64,000 nt of DNA from JACRPH01 sp041665465 (GCA_041665465.1 JBAYIU010000001.1:806001-870000); one strand, 5' to 3'. Positions 1-9,601 are shown, counted from the stretch's first letter. Numbers and translations: made by a program. The notes: generated from the sequence alone by a model not told the origin.

Positions 1-1061
1 TTGCCTAGTTCTGAATCTCCTAAAATAACTAAATAATCATAGCCGGAAGTGGGACAACCATATCGTTGAATGTAATCTAAAGCAGGAGGACGATTCTGAC
101 GAGCTAACCGGAAATAATATTCGGTGGGAGAATTTAGGATAGTATACAAATTTGGAGTAAAGGTAAACACATCATCTCCGTTAGATAAAGAATTCTTAAT
201 CATTTTTATCCCTAATGATCGATAAGAATCGTAAGCAGTAAAGGCAGGACTAGATAAATAATCTTGAGCATAATTGAAATCTAAGAAACGATAATCCCTT
301 TCTAGGGGATAGGCTACTGCTGCGTCAAGTAATAGTTTAAATTTGGAAGGATAGAAAAAGTCGAATTTGGTTAATTCGAAAAATTCGTTTGAACCTATCT
401 TGAATTTTAAAGGATATTCTGCTGAAACAGAAATTCCATCATTCTCAATAGCTAAATTTAATTGTAATTGAGTTGATTCTATCTTAGCACTTTTGGAAAT
501 ATTGTTATGAGTAAAATTTTCGACGCAGGTAATGGTCCGATTGATTAAATAAGCTTTAAGGTCTTGTTCTAAAGTGCTTTTACGGAGATTTAAATCCCCA
601 AACCCGGTTTGAATGTCTGGATGAGTATATTCACAGAACTGGGGAGAAAGAGAAGTGTCCCCAGTACAGGGATAGGCGTTAGGATAATTAAAATATTCAC
701 GATTAGAAATTCCATAATATATTTTATTTCCGTCAAAAACAATTCCTGTCTTATCTGTAAATGGCTTACTTCCGCCGGGCTGATCGCCCCAAATCCTTCC
801 TTGCGTTCCCAGTAAGAGTAAACCTTGTTCTAACTCATCCTGTAAACAATCCTCGACATAGATACGCATCCCTTCTTTTTTAAAAGAGTTCATTAAGATG
901 GTGTCTTGAGCATTATTAAGCTGATCTTTTTGGACACCGCTAAATACTTGAATCACAAAGATGAACCCAAAAAGAAGTAAGATTCCAATAATGATAAAGA
1001 TAGTTACCTGAGCTCTTTTATTCCTACCTCTAATTATCTCGGTCAACCTCTTTTTTCCCAT
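1..1061 (-). CDS. Membrane-anchored secreted protein, pilin-like N-terminus (partial, runs off window start)
   Basis: The reading frame is open from the ATG at 1061 down to base 1, giving at least 353 residues with the C-terminus outside the window. The N-terminus is a short basic stretch (MGKKRLTEIIRGRNKRAQ) followed by one hydrophobic segment (VTIFIIIGILLLFGFIFVI). This pattern is typical of pilin-like or membrane-anchored proteins of DPANN archaea. The rest is a polar exported domain with no fold I recognise. A TATA-like element (tttataag, near 1088) lies about 26 bases before the ATG, so the mRNA is probably leaderless. It lies downstream of the large secreted protein on the same strand but has its own promoter-like element. 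Export and anchoring are inferred from the hydrophobic segment; the function is unknown. Confidence 0.75.
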   Translation of the reverse strand, partial: MGKKRLTEIIRGRNKRAQVTIFIIIGILLLFGFIFVIQVFSGVQKDQLNNAQDTILMNSFKKEGMRIYVEDCLQDELEQGLLLLGTQGRIWGDQPGGSKPFTDKTGIVFDGNKIYYGISNREYFNYPNAYPCTGDTSLSPQFCEYTHPDIQTGFGDLNLRKSTLEQDLKAYLINRTITCVENFTHNNISKSAKIESTQLQLNLAIENDGISVSAEYPLKFKIGSNEFFELTKFDFFYPSKFKLLLDAAVAYPLERDYRFLDFNYAQDYLSSPAFTAYDSYRSLGIKMIKNSLSNGDDVFTFTPNLYTILNSPTEYYFRLARQNRPPALDYIQRYGCPTSGYDYLVILGDSELG

Positions 1062-1140
1062 ATAAGAGAATAAATACTTTCTAGCTTATAAACATTATTC
1101 TTAAGCTCAACTTGAATAAATGTCAAATTAGGTTAGAAAA

Positions 1141-4100
1141 CTAATTCTCTTCTGGACGAAGCTGGGCAGTTAATTGTGGCCATAAGAAGTCCAGCCCGGC
1201 AATTGCTTCTACTTTTTGGGTAGTACCATTTTGGGAACAAGTTAACTTTCCTTCCCCCGATACTTGATTAAATAATTCTACTTCTAGTTCCGCTGGAGCT
1301 TTAAGATTGAACAAGTAACCGGTTGGAGAACAAATAGGAGTATCATAATTTTCATATTCTGCTACCAGCATTTGTTTCTGCTCAGAGAAATATTCTTGTA
1401 ACACTCGCACTTTCTTATCTCCCTGTTTGGAAAGGTAAGCTTCTCTGAAATTCTGGGCTTTTTCTACAAAGTTTTGTTCTGGTGAGAGTTCACTCTTTGT
1501 GCTGAAAAGGTTCTTGAACCAGTCAGTGATCTTTTGGAAAAGTCCGGGAGAGAGTTGAATTCCATTCTTGGCATAAATGATAGAATTAAGTTGTGGTGAG
1601 TACCATAGGTCCCCTTCTAATTCGGGAAGATCACAACGTACAAAACCGGATTGATTATAAGTAGATAAGGAAGGACAAGCAGTTTCTACTTGACTTAAAG
1701 GGATACTTAAAGCAGGTAAGAAAGAGTCGCTACTATTAATGGGTTGATTGAGTGAAGTAGCAAAAGCAATTTTAGTTGCCCCACTCTCTTTATACTTTAA
1801 GATACAAAAATTGTTAACACAGGTGTTTTCGTGATGTTTCTCGATATCTTGAACTAAACGTTTTCCTTCTCCATTCATGATTTTATCAAAACAAGAACTG
1901 ATTGCTTTGGCTTCGCTTACCGCTAAAGGATCCTCGTTAGCAGAAGCCACTTGTTGAGAAATTCTTCCTCCAAGTAGTGGTTCTTGTTGTTCATATTCAG
2001 GAAGAGTGTTCTTATAATTGCTACAATATAATGTATAATCGTTGTTCTGGCCCGCTTCGATCAGTTTCCCAACCAAGAATTTAGTACGAGAAGTCCAGTT
2101 ACCATTATCACAATAATGATCAAAAATATATTCTCCTGAATTTATACAAGTAGGATAACTGCCTAAATAAAAGTCTAAAGCAGTATTAGTCTTTATTCCT
2201 CCCAAAGATGAAGCAAGCACAAAACATTGATCGTTTCTTTCACAGTATCCCCAATGGTCAGGGTCACCAGTCCAGTCCATCTTTGAAGGTAAGTATTTCC
2301 ATTCTCCTTTAATACAACGATAATTTCTCATCACATTTACTGGTTCGAATAGAGAAGTTTTTTCACTCATGTCACTTACACACAAATATCCGTTCCAACA
2401 AGAGTTAGTAGGACAACAGGCTGCCCCTCCTCGATCAATTCGATCATTATAAGTGTAACGATTTATCCCTTGTGCATCTAAAACTTGTAACATGGGATGA
2501 TAAACATCTCCTTCAGTAAATTCAATTAATAGGTAAGATGCATTCTCTTCAATCTGGAAAGGATTGTCGGTTATTAAAGAACGTTCTCCGTTACGATTAA
2601 TAAAATAAACTGTACGTGTTGCTGATCCCAAGTGTGATAAATATAAGGAAACTCCTTCAGGAACGGGAATTCTTTCTGATTGTAATATTTCTCCATTTAA
2701 GATTAATTTATAGTCTCCCTCGAGAGTTACTTGAACTAGCTCTTTAACTTCTTTTTCAGAATTAATAATGTCCCAATGAGAAACTTCCGTTCCGGTTAAT
2801 ATAAATCCGGCGTTAGGGATGATATTTCTTCCTGGTAATAGTTGAGCACTATAATTGCGTTGTTCAGGAGCAGTAAGGAGGGGAAGAGTAACCAGATTTA
2901 AACCTTGTGCAAAGTCGGTTAGGTTTTGTGCCCCGGGTTGAGGTTCTTCATATCCTAACTCCGTCAATGATTCTGAACTCCAACTATTAATAGTGGTATA
3001 TTTATCATTTTTTATTTCATACGTCACGCTGGGAGAACAGAATAAATTAGCTTTGATACTACAGTAAGGAAGATTTTTATCTGGTTCTAAAGGTAAGAAA
3101 TCGGCTGCCTCACATCCGTAAAATCCTTGGTCTGTTTCTTCACTTGAAGAAGAATTTTCTGGTTGAGGAGAGGCGGTATTAACATAAACCACTTGTTGCG
3201 CTACTTTCTTGGCCATCAACGTCCCTAAAGCATTGAACTCTGAATTTGCTTCGGTAACTAATTGAGGATCTTTATTTTTTTCAATGAAATATAATTCATA
3301 TAAATCTGGATAGGTGTTGATGATAGTATAGGGGGGTTCTCCTTTTAACGGGAAGTAACAAGTTTCTTGGTTACAAGGATAATTGAAATCGGTGGAATTT
3401 TCTGTTGAAGAGATAATTGGGGTCATGGAACGCCATTCTGCTAAAAGAAGAAGGTTCCTGGTATCATACTTGGAAGGATTAATATTATCGTCAGAAATTA
3501 CCTGCCCGTCCTCAGTGTCAAAGAAATAAAATTTAACTCCGTTAGGAGCAGAAGTTAAAGTGAGTTTCTTTAACTTATATTGAAGAATGTTTTCTCCTGC
3601 TGTTCCGGTAATATATTGAGAATAGGTAGGCATTTCCATTACAGAAATACCATAAGAAATATCTTTAATATACGTTTTTGTTTCGATATGATCTCCATAG
3701 GTGGATTCATCATCGTATTTGTAAAGAGAGGTAAGGGTATAAGTAACAGAAACGTTGGGATAAGATATTTCTTCAATGGGTTGATTATAAGTTAAAGAGA
3801 ATTTCACATTCATAGTAGTATTACCGGAAGCAATGGGCATAGAATTCCAACACCCATAGCCAGTTTTAGAACTGCCAAAGTAATATTCGTTATCATCATC
3901 ACCACAACAGTATGAAGTAAGGGCATTCTCTCCTAATACTTCTTTCTCATTACCCAGCCAAGCATTTTGGCCGTAATGGTTGATACACATCTGTTCCCCG
4001 TTAACCATACTATCTGTACTTCCATCATCAAAAGAAGTTAGCCAGGAATTTTTATTGGGGCTGTCTGCTCCGGAACAGATTTGTGGAAGAGTGTTGGTTT

Positions 4101-6081
4101 TACTTAAATAAACATTTTTAATCTGCATATTGGCCGTTTCTGGATCGCTAGTAAAAATCAAATGAGATACTCCTTTCAAATTATTTGGGATTGGGACTTT
4201 AAGATGCATCCAATTATCCGGACCGAGGAAAGGACTATTAGCGGCATATCCTAAAACAGATTGGCTGAATAACTTTCCGCTGATAGTTGAAGTATCATCA
4301 GCACTATAGATTTCTAACTTAACATTAAAAGGCAAATTAGAAGAAAGGGGAGTGGTTCCAAGGTCCCCAAACCTAACAAAAAATTCTAATTGATCATATC
4401 CAGAAAAGTCATACTTGGCTTTAGCAAAAGGAGAGTTGCCAGAACCAGCACCATAAAATTTGTTATACTGGCCATTTTCGGAGTTAAGAGTGACTAATGG
4501 AGAATCTTTTAAGATAAACTCGTTTCCGGGAGTAGATTCTCCTAAGTATAACGAATATTCTCCATCACCGGGATTTCTTCCCTTAATACTCTTATCATTG
4601 AAAGTTTGCTTTCCTGCACCATAACATTCAGCCCAACTCCAATGTTCACCTTCTTGATAACAACTGAAATGGTTAGCCGCCGTTTTAGAATCTGCCTCCA
4701 AGTTAGGATTAGTTGAAATTAAAGATCCTTGAGTGGAAGTGTTACAGTTCTGCCATTGTTCAGAATCAGAAACGACATCATATGGAACGGTTCCGGGAGT
4801 ATTGATAGTAATAACCTTAAAATGAAAATTTTGAATATTTGCGGGTAAGAGGTACCAATTTTCTCCTCCTTCTACGGGTTGAGCTCCGGGAAGATTAGTT
4901 ATGTCAAAAGCAGAACCAATCATGTTTTTGTTTACGCAGATATATTCAGTTAAGTCGTGTTTTCCAACAATTATTTTTCCGTTATCTTGGGCCCCATTAT
5001 AACCACAACAGAAAGAAGTATCCTCTACTTCTATCCAGGGAAATTTTTGTGCAAATACATTCTCTTGGTCAGTTAATCCGCTGTCTAAGGGGACAGTGTC
5101 TAATTGACAAGCATATTGATTAAGATTACAATCATCCGAGGTTTCTTCATTGCAATCGTTATCTATTCCATCCCCGCACCATTCTGGAGCTCCCGGGTTT
5201 CTGCAAATAGAACATGCAGAATCTCTGGGATAGACACATAATTCTGCAACCTGCGATCGAGCTTCTTCTAAGGTTAAACCAACCATTAAATCTCTTAACA
5301 GGGGTTTAGGACAATTGATAGGGTCGTTTGTAGGATCGTTGTGAGTATCCCCTTCACTCGCTAAGTACCCGTCATAATCGGCATCTATGTCTTGCTTTAC
5401 CCAGTTATATAAATCTGTGTTCGGGTCTTGGGTGCAGTTGTAAAGATAATTATCTACCCATGTAACTAACCCATTAGAGATTTCCGAACATTCATACCAA
5501 AAGTGCATTGATCCGCAAAGATATTCCTTATTGCTTTCTGACCTAAAGGGAGTGGGACAGGTTCCGCATTCGTAAAACGCACTATTGTCGTCGCCCCAAT
5601 CACAATCATCACCCGGACCAAACCCTAAAAATAAACCATCCTGAGTTTCATCATAAGCATAATTTAATGAATAGTACTTCCCTTGTAAAGATGTTCCAGA
5701 TAGAGTTATAATTGTCCCTTCGTATATGTTAGCATAACCACAATCATCTGCAGCATCCGTATCTTCCTCCCTCATATCAAAAATGCAGCCCTGTGAAGGT
5801 GGAAAGTTTACTGGTCCTTCGTGAGAATTGTATCCCCACCAATCAGTACAAGAGTAAATCTTCCAAGTAGATCCAATATCTCCTACCACTAAATTATCAA
5901 TGACTTCTGTAGACTCTGCTTCTTCACAATTGTCTTGGTCACCAACACTTACTTCCAAAGCAGCATATCGAGGAAGCTTTCCAGTGGGAGGAGGAGGATT
6001 TTCGGCTACAACTACAAAACTCATAAGTACAAGAATAAACACTAAAAAAACTAACAACGTACCTCTTTTTTTACCTACCAT
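1141..6081 (-). CDS. Giant cysteine-rich secreted protein (1646 residues)
   Basis: It begins with a clear signal sequence: a basic start (MVGKKRG), a hydrophobic core (TLLVFLVFILVLMSFVVV) and a likely cleavage around AEN. No other long hydrophobic segment is evident, so the protein is probably exported or surface-attached. It is rich in cysteine, aromatic residues and N-x-S/T sequons. Around residues 302-320 there is a CGDGIDNDCN...DDC motif of the type seen in MopE-like metal-binding surface proteins, normally CxDGIDNDCDG. Many short segments repeat the form Cys plus acidic and aromatic residues, for example CCGYNG and CCGDDDN. A TATA-like sequence (tttataaataaa, near 6111) lies just upstream of the start. 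The likely role is in the cell envelope, but nothing identifies a substrate or enzyme activity. Confidence 0.8.
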   Translation of the reverse strand: MVGKKRGTLLVFLVFILVLMSFVVVAENPPPPTGKLPRYAALEVSVGDQDNCEEAESTEVIDNLVVGDIGSTWKIYSCTDWWGYNSHEGPVNFPPSQGCIFDMREEDTDAADDCGYANIYEGTIITLSGTSLQGKYYSLNYAYDETQDGLFLGFGPGDDCDWGDDNSAFYECGTCPTPFRSESNKEYLCGSMHFWYECSEISNGLVTWVDNYLYNCTQDPNTDLYNWVKQDIDADYDGYLASEGDTHNDPTNDPINCPKPLLRDLMVGLTLEEARSQVAELCVYPRDSACSICRNPGAPEWCGDGIDNDCNEETSDDCNLNQYACQLDTVPLDSGLTDQENVFAQKFPWIEVEDTSFCCGYNGAQDNGKIIVGKHDLTEYICVNKNMIGSAFDITNLPGAQPVEGGENWYLLPANIQNFHFKVITINTPGTVPYDVVSDSEQWQNCNTSTQGSLISTNPNLEADSKTAANHFSCYQEGEHWSWAECYGAGKQTFNDKSIKGRNPGDGEYSLYLGESTPGNEFILKDSPLVTLNSENGQYNKFYGAGSGNSPFAKAKYDFSGYDQLEFFVRFGDLGTTPLSSNLPFNVKLEIYSADDTSTISGKLFSQSVLGYAANSPFLGPDNWMHLKVPIPNNLKGVSHLIFTSDPETANMQIKNVYLSKTNTLPQICSGADSPNKNSWLTSFDDGSTDSMVNGEQMCINHYGQNAWLGNEKEVLGENALTSYCCGDDDNEYYFGSSKTGYGCWNSMPIASGNTTMNVKFSLTYNQPIEEISYPNVSVTYTLTSLYKYDDESTYGDHIETKTYIKDISYGISVMEMPTYSQYITGTAGENILQYKLKKLTLTSAPNGVKFYFFDTEDGQVISDDNINPSKYDTRNLLLLAEWRSMTPIISSTENSTDFNYPCNQETCYFPLKGEPPYTIINTYPDLYELYFIEKNKDPQLVTEANSEFNALGTLMAKKVAQQVVYVNTASPQPENSSSSEETDQGFYGCEAADFLPLEPDKNLPYCSIKANLFCSPSVTYEIKNDKYTTINSWSSESLTELGYEEPQPGAQNLTDFAQGLNLVTLPLLTAPEQRNYSAQLLPGRNIIPNAGFILTGTEVSHWDIINSEKEVKELVQVTLEGDYKLILNGEILQSERIPVPEGVSLYLSHLGSATRTVYFINRNGERSLITDNPFQIEENASYLLIEFTEGDVYHPMLQVLDAQGINRYTYNDRIDRGGAACCPTNSCWNGYLCVSDMSEKTSLFEPVNVMRNYRCIKGEWKYLPSKMDWTGDPDHWGYCERNDQCFVLASSLGGIKTNTALDFYLGSYPTCINSGEYIFDHYCDNGNWTSRTKFLVGKLIEAGQNNDYTLYCSNYKNTLPEYEQQEPLLGGRISQQVASANEDPLAVSEAKAISSCFDKIMNGEGKRLVQDIEKHHENTCVNNFCILKYKESGATKIAFATSLNQPINSSDSFLPALSIPLSQVETACPSLSTYNQSGFVRCDLPELEGDLWYSPQLNSIIYAKNGIQLSPGLFQKITDWFKNLFSTKSELSPEQNFVEKAQNFREAYLSKQGDKKVRVLQEYFSEQKQMLVAEYENYDTPICSPTGYLFNLKAPAELEVELFNQVSGEGKLTCSQNGTTQKVEAIAGLDFLWPQLTAQLRPEEN

Positions 6082-6127
6082 CTCTAACCTTAAACTAATT
6101 TCTTTTTATTTATAAACTTGCCGACTT

Positions 6128-6652
6128 TTAAAACTGAGAAAGTATCCTAAAAACTGCTTCTAAATCCTTCTCTGCACGTATCTCCCACTTATCTCGAGAG
6201 AAGTTACTAAATAGAACTTTAACTTTATACTTCTTACACAAACGTAAGTTAAAAGCTACCCGATGCATGAGTTTGGGTCTTTTACCCGAATTTAATAGAT
6301 CTGAAAAAGAGAAACATAAGGTTTTTCCTTTGCTAGCGGCAATTTTCATCAAAACTTGATCCATTCCCGCTTTGGGATAATGAGTAGAATCTTTTCCAAA
6401 CAACTTTTCCATCCCCATCACTAAATCTACAGAAGTAGATTCTAATACAAATCGAAGCTGTTCTTCTGTTTCTGCTTCGTAGAGGGTTATTCTCTTCTTA
6501 GTGTGAGCATCCCGAGAAATGTTCAATATCTCTCGGGGAGTTCCTTTAATTAAAACAATGTCTCGGTCTAAGAACAGGGCATTAGTAAAACCTAGTTCTT
6601 TACTTAACTGCTCCAATCCTGCTTCTGGTTTCATCAACAGATAATTTTCCAT
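6128..6652 (-). CDS. rnp3: RNase P protein component 3 (Rpp30/p30)
   Basis: At 174 residues this is a compact member of the PHP-fold RNase P p30 family, one of the archaeal protein subunits that assist RNase P RNA in 5' maturation of tRNA precursors. The C-terminal half carries the family-like stretches HYPKAGMDQVLMKIAASKGK, FSFSDLLN, FNLRLCKKYKVKVLFSNFSR and DLEAVFRIL. The N-terminal portion is shorter than in many homologues. It is transcribed away from the thiolation module; the 150-base divergent spacer holds a TATA-like element (tttataaa, near 6680 on the minus strand). Assignment rests on recalled family motifs and not on a computed alignment. Confidence 0.72.
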   Translation of the reverse strand: MENYLLMKPEAGLEQLSKELGFTNALFLDRDIVLIKGTPREILNISRDAHTKKRITLYEAETEEQLRFVLESTSVDLVMGMEKLFGKDSTHYPKAGMDQVLMKIAASKGKTLCFSFSDLLNSGKRPKLMHRVAFNLRLCKKYKVKVLFSNFSRDKWEIRAEKDLEAVFRILSQF

Positions 6653-6804
6653 TACAGAAGAGAAATGACCTAAACCTTTATAAAACCACCTTCTAATTAT
6701 AACTTCAATTCAGCCCACAGAAAAAGATATTAGGTCTCTTTCTTAAGCTAAACGTACCGGCGTTCTAAAACTTCGGTAATTCAGCTCATTAGGAGATGAA
6801 CATA

Positions 6805-7008
6805 ATGGAAATAACTGTAAAGATAGAAAAAGATAATAGTACTAAGAAGATTAACTTTTCAGGTAAGACTGTAGCTGAACTTTTAATTCAATTAAAAATA
6901 AATTCCGAAGTTTCAATAGTCACAAGAAATAACGAGATTCTTACTGAAGAAGAATTGATTAAACCTAAAGATAAGATTGAAATTCTTAGCGTGGTTTCAG
7001 GAGGATAA
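6805..7008 (+). CDS. ThiS/MoaD/SAMP-like ubiquitin-fold sulfur carrier
   Basis: This 67-residue protein has the length and hydrophobic pattern of a beta-grasp sulfur carrier and ends in a C-terminal di-glycine (SVVSGG), the residue pair that an E1-like enzyme adenylates and converts to thiocarboxylate. The ATG at 6805 is preferred over the one at 6796 because the GGAG motif (6792-6795) is 9 bases before it and would abut the earlier ATG. The stop at 7006-7008 is separated by one base from the next start, and the two genes after it encode a TtuA-type thiolase and an E1-like enzyme. The context points to sulfur transfer to tRNA. A SAMP-like role in protein conjugation cannot be excluded. Confidence 0.82.
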   Translation: MEITVKIEKDNSTKKINFSGKTVAELLIQLKINSEVSIVTRNNEILTEEELIKPKDKIEILSVVSGG

Positions 7009-7009
7009 G

Positions 7010-7945
7010 ATGCGCTGTTCTCAATGTCAAAACAAGGCTCTTATTGAACTACAGCACGGAGCGGTTTGCTCGACACATTTCCTTTCTTATTTTGAAGAGC
7101 GAGTATTTAAGACCATTAAAAAATATCAAATGGTTGGTCCAGAAGATAAGGTGTGTGTGGCTTGTTCTGGAGGAAAAGATTCTCAAACAGTATTATATCT
7201 TATCAAGAAATATTTCTTACAAAACCATTACGATCCAAAAAATATCTTCGTATTATCTATCGACGAAGGAATTAAAGGATATCGTAGTAAAACTTTGCAA
7301 GACCTAAAGAAATTCTGTATTCAACAAAAAGTTACTTTAAAAATAATTTCTGCAAAGAAAGAGTTCAAATACACTTTAGATAGTGCTTTAAAAATCCTTA
7401 AAAAAAATAAATCTGATTGTAAACCCTGTCATATCTGTGGAGTATGGAGAAGGTATCTTATCAATAAATATGCTCGAGAGAGTCATGCCACTAAATTAGT
7501 TACTGGACACAACTTAGATGATGAAGCCCAAGCAGTAGTAATGAACATATTCAAAGCTAACACTTCTCTTTCTGCACATCTTGGCCCGATTTCTGGAATT
7601 AGGGATTATGATAAATTTGTAAGAAGAGTTAAACCTCTATATTTCTGTCCGGAGAAAGAAGTTAAGATGTACAGTCTGATCAAGAAATTTCCGGTGCAAT
7701 TTGTGGAATGTCCTTACGCCGAGGAAGGATACCGAGCCAAAGTAAGAGATATGTTAAACGACTTTGAAACTAAGTATAAGGGGACCAAACAAGGAGTAAT
7801 CAGTTCTTTTTTACAGGTTTTACCCTTGATTAAGGAAAAAGAAATTCATACCAATAAAAATCCGTTAATCTCGTGTAAACGCTGTAAAGAACCCGCTAAC
7901 CAAGAAATGTGTCATGCATGTAAAATTGTGGAGATGTTAAAGTGA
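7010..7945 (+). CDS. TtuA/NcsA-family tRNA 2-thiolation enzyme
   Basis: This 311-residue protein has the domain order of TtuA/Ncs6 enzymes, which activate a tRNA uridine with ATP and replace its 2-oxygen with sulfur. The N-terminal zinc finger is CSQCQ...C..H (from residue 2). The PP-loop is CSGGKDS at residues 52-58. Three cysteines in CKPCHICG (137, 140, 143) match the Fe-S-binding region, and a C-terminal zinc finger (CKRC...CHAC) closes the protein. The ATG at 7010 follows the GGAGGA motif directly. It is translationally coupled to the upstream ubiquitin-like carrier (1-base gap) and overlaps the downstream E1-like gene by 4 bases. Whether the target is U54 or U34 cannot be told from sequence alone. 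Confidence 0.9.
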   Translation: MRCSQCQNKALIELQHGAVCSTHFLSYFEERVFKTIKKYQMVGPEDKVCVACSGGKDSQTVLYLIKKYFLQNHYDPKNIFVLSIDEGIKGYRSKTLQDLKKFCIQQKVTLKIISAKKEFKYTLDSALKILKKNKSDCKPCHICGVWRRYLINKYARESHATKLVTGHNLDDEAQAVVMNIFKANTSLSAHLGPISGIRDYDKFVRRVKPLYFCPEKEVKMYSLIKKFPVQFVECPYAEEGYRAKVRDMLNDFETKYKGTKQGVISSFLQVLPLIKEKEIHTNKNPLISCKRCKEPANQEMCHACKIVEMLK

Positions 7946-8646
7946 ATTCTGAAAGATACGCTCGACAGAGTAAGTTGATTGGTGAGAAAGAACAACTCTT
8001 CCTCAAAAATAAAAAAGTAATGATTGTTGGTTGTGGGGGCTTGGGGAGTGCTGCTGCAGAATTACTATTACGTTCAGGAGTAGAAAATCTAACTTTAATT
8101 GATGAGGATAAGATAGAACTAACTAATTTAGCAAGACAGTTGTTATATGAACAAAAGGATATCGGAAAGTATAAAGCAAAAGTAGCCAAAGAAAAACTGT
8201 TAAAGATAAATTCTAAAGCTAAGATTAAAGATAAAATACTGTTTCTCGACCAACACAATCTTTCTTTGTTGAAATCAGATCTGATCTTAGATTGTACTGA
8301 CAATTTAGAAACCAGATTTTGGATTAATGATTATTGTTATAAAAATAACCTTCCTTGGATCTATGCTTCAGCTATCCGTTGGGAAGGATATGTGATGTTA
8401 ATCCAACCGAAAAGTCCTTGCTTAAGTTGTTTCTTAAAGAAAGGAAACATCGAAACATGTAATCAGCAAGGAATTATTAGTACCTTACCTACAACGATTG
8501 CTTCATTACAATCAACTTTAGCGATAAGATATCTGCTTGGAGAAAAAGTCACTTCAGAATTGTTTTATTTTAATCTCAAGAAGATGGAATTAAAAACATT
8601 GAATATTAAAAAGAATCCTAAATGTCCAACTTGCGGAAAATTTTAA
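7942..8646 (+). CDS. E1-like ThiF/MoeB/UbaA adenylyltransferase
   Basis: This 234-residue protein belongs to the ThiF/MoeB/UbaA family, which adenylates the C-terminal glycine of a ubiquitin-like sulfur carrier. It opens with ERYARQ and has the nucleotide-binding loop GCGGLGS near residues 30-36, followed by the DEDKIELTNLARQ region. Two zinc-binding CxxC pairs are present: CLSC (160, 163) and CPTC at the C-terminus (228, 231). The start is GTG at 7942, inside a GTGA overlap with the stop of the thiolase gene. There is no fused rhodanese domain. With the carrier and thiolase it forms a complete three-gene sulfur-relay operon. Confidence 0.9.
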   Translation: MNSERYARQSKLIGEKEQLFLKNKKVMIVGCGGLGSAAAELLLRSGVENLTLIDEDKIELTNLARQLLYEQKDIGKYKAKVAKEKLLKINSKAKIKDKILFLDQHNLSLLKSDLILDCTDNLETRFWINDYCYKNNLPWIYASAIRWEGYVMLIQPKSPCLSCFLKKGNIETCNQQGIISTLPTTIASLQSTLAIRYLLGEKVTSELFYFNLKKMELKTLNIKKNPKCPTCGKF

Positions 8647-9470
8647 ACGGCCCTATAAGTATCTAACTCTTCTTTAATCTCTTCTTCAGAATACGCAACT
8701 AGGGGATGTAAAACTGTCAAAGACAAATTATATTCTTTAAATTTTTCTAGATTCTGTCCACTGACAATCACGTCTAACTTATTTTTAATACAAAACTCCT
8801 CTATCTCTTTCAAGGTTTTAAAAATATTAAGTTCAATTTTAACCGGACTAAATTTTTGCAATAGCTCAATTTTATTTTCTTTCGTAGAAAGAGGATAAAT
8901 ATCACAACCGCGTTTCATAAACAGCAAGGCAGCCAGTAAAGACGCTTCATCCTCGATTAAAACCCCCACTCTACCTTCTACTCCTGTAGGTAAGCCACCA
9001 AAACAGCCAATTACTTCTGTAAACAAATAGGCTCCGTCTTGATTTATCTCAACACCTAATAGATGGTCGTAATTCTCTCCAGAAAAACGTAAAGAAGTAT
9101 TCTCCTCAATATAATGGCCAAGTTGAATGTTTATCTCCGGAGAAGTTACAGGAAATCTTTTATCGGAACGTTTGGGTTCGATTTTGAAAGTTCCTTTCTT
9201 GTCTTTTAACAATTCTACCGCACTTTGTTTAATTTTTTCAAAGTCCGTTTCTATTTTAATCGCCGGAGAATAAGAAACCAGACCAAAAACTTGCTTCAAT
9301 TTAAGATGGTCAGGAACATAAGCAGCGATTAAACGTCCACGAATGTTTTTAATTTTAGATATTCCTGCTATTTTGCGAATATTTTCCAATAGTCTCTTTT
9401 CAAAAAAACCTTTGTTTTGTCCTTTGAGAAAAATCTCTCCATAACGTAATAAGAGATGAGTGTAATCCAT
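8643..9470 (-). CDS. ThiI-like protein with THUMP domain and lost PP-loop
   Basis: The 275-residue protein follows ThiI, the tRNA 4-thiouridine synthetase. It has an N-terminal ferredoxin-like/THUMP region (LLLRYGEIFLKGQN at 7-20, KRSDKRFPVTSPEIN at 100-114, GCFGGLPTGVEGRVGVL at 155-171) leading into the PP-loop domain. At the point where ThiI has the ATP-binding sequence SGGIDSP, this protein reads IEDEASL (172-178), while the following LLFMKRGC is kept. The key glycines, aspartate and serine are gone, and the C-terminal domain is shorter than usual. It is therefore probably a tRNA-binding protein without adenylating activity, or it acts with another enzyme. It converges with the E1-like gene with a 4-base overlap. 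Confidence 0.78.
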   Translation of the reverse strand: MDYTHLLLRYGEIFLKGQNKGFFEKRLLENIRKIAGISKIKNIRGRLIAAYVPDHLKLKQVFGLVSYSPAIKIETDFEKIKQSAVELLKDKKGTFKIEPKRSDKRFPVTSPEINIQLGHYIEENTSLRFSGENYDHLLGVEINQDGAYLFTEVIGCFGGLPTGVEGRVGVLIEDEASLLAALLFMKRGCDIYPLSTKENKIELLQKFSPVKIELNIFKTLKEIEEFCIKNKLDVIVSGQNLEKFKEYNLSLTVLHPLVAYSEEEIKEELDTYRAV

Positions 9471-9601
9471 TTTAAAAAAAATAAAAGAGAAATAATTTAT
9501 ATAACTTCCTTTAAAGAACAGATAAACTTCTTGAAGTATTTACCACTGCCCGGAAGTATGTGGGGTATATGCTAAAGACAAAAAAGTATATTTATAAAGG
9601 A

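Noticed and set aside
2900..6115. Plus-strand frames inside the giant secreted protein gene (for example 3580-3795 and 5900-6115)
   Set aside because: They are antisense shadows of a coding region with a clear signal peptide and consistent cysteine-rich composition.
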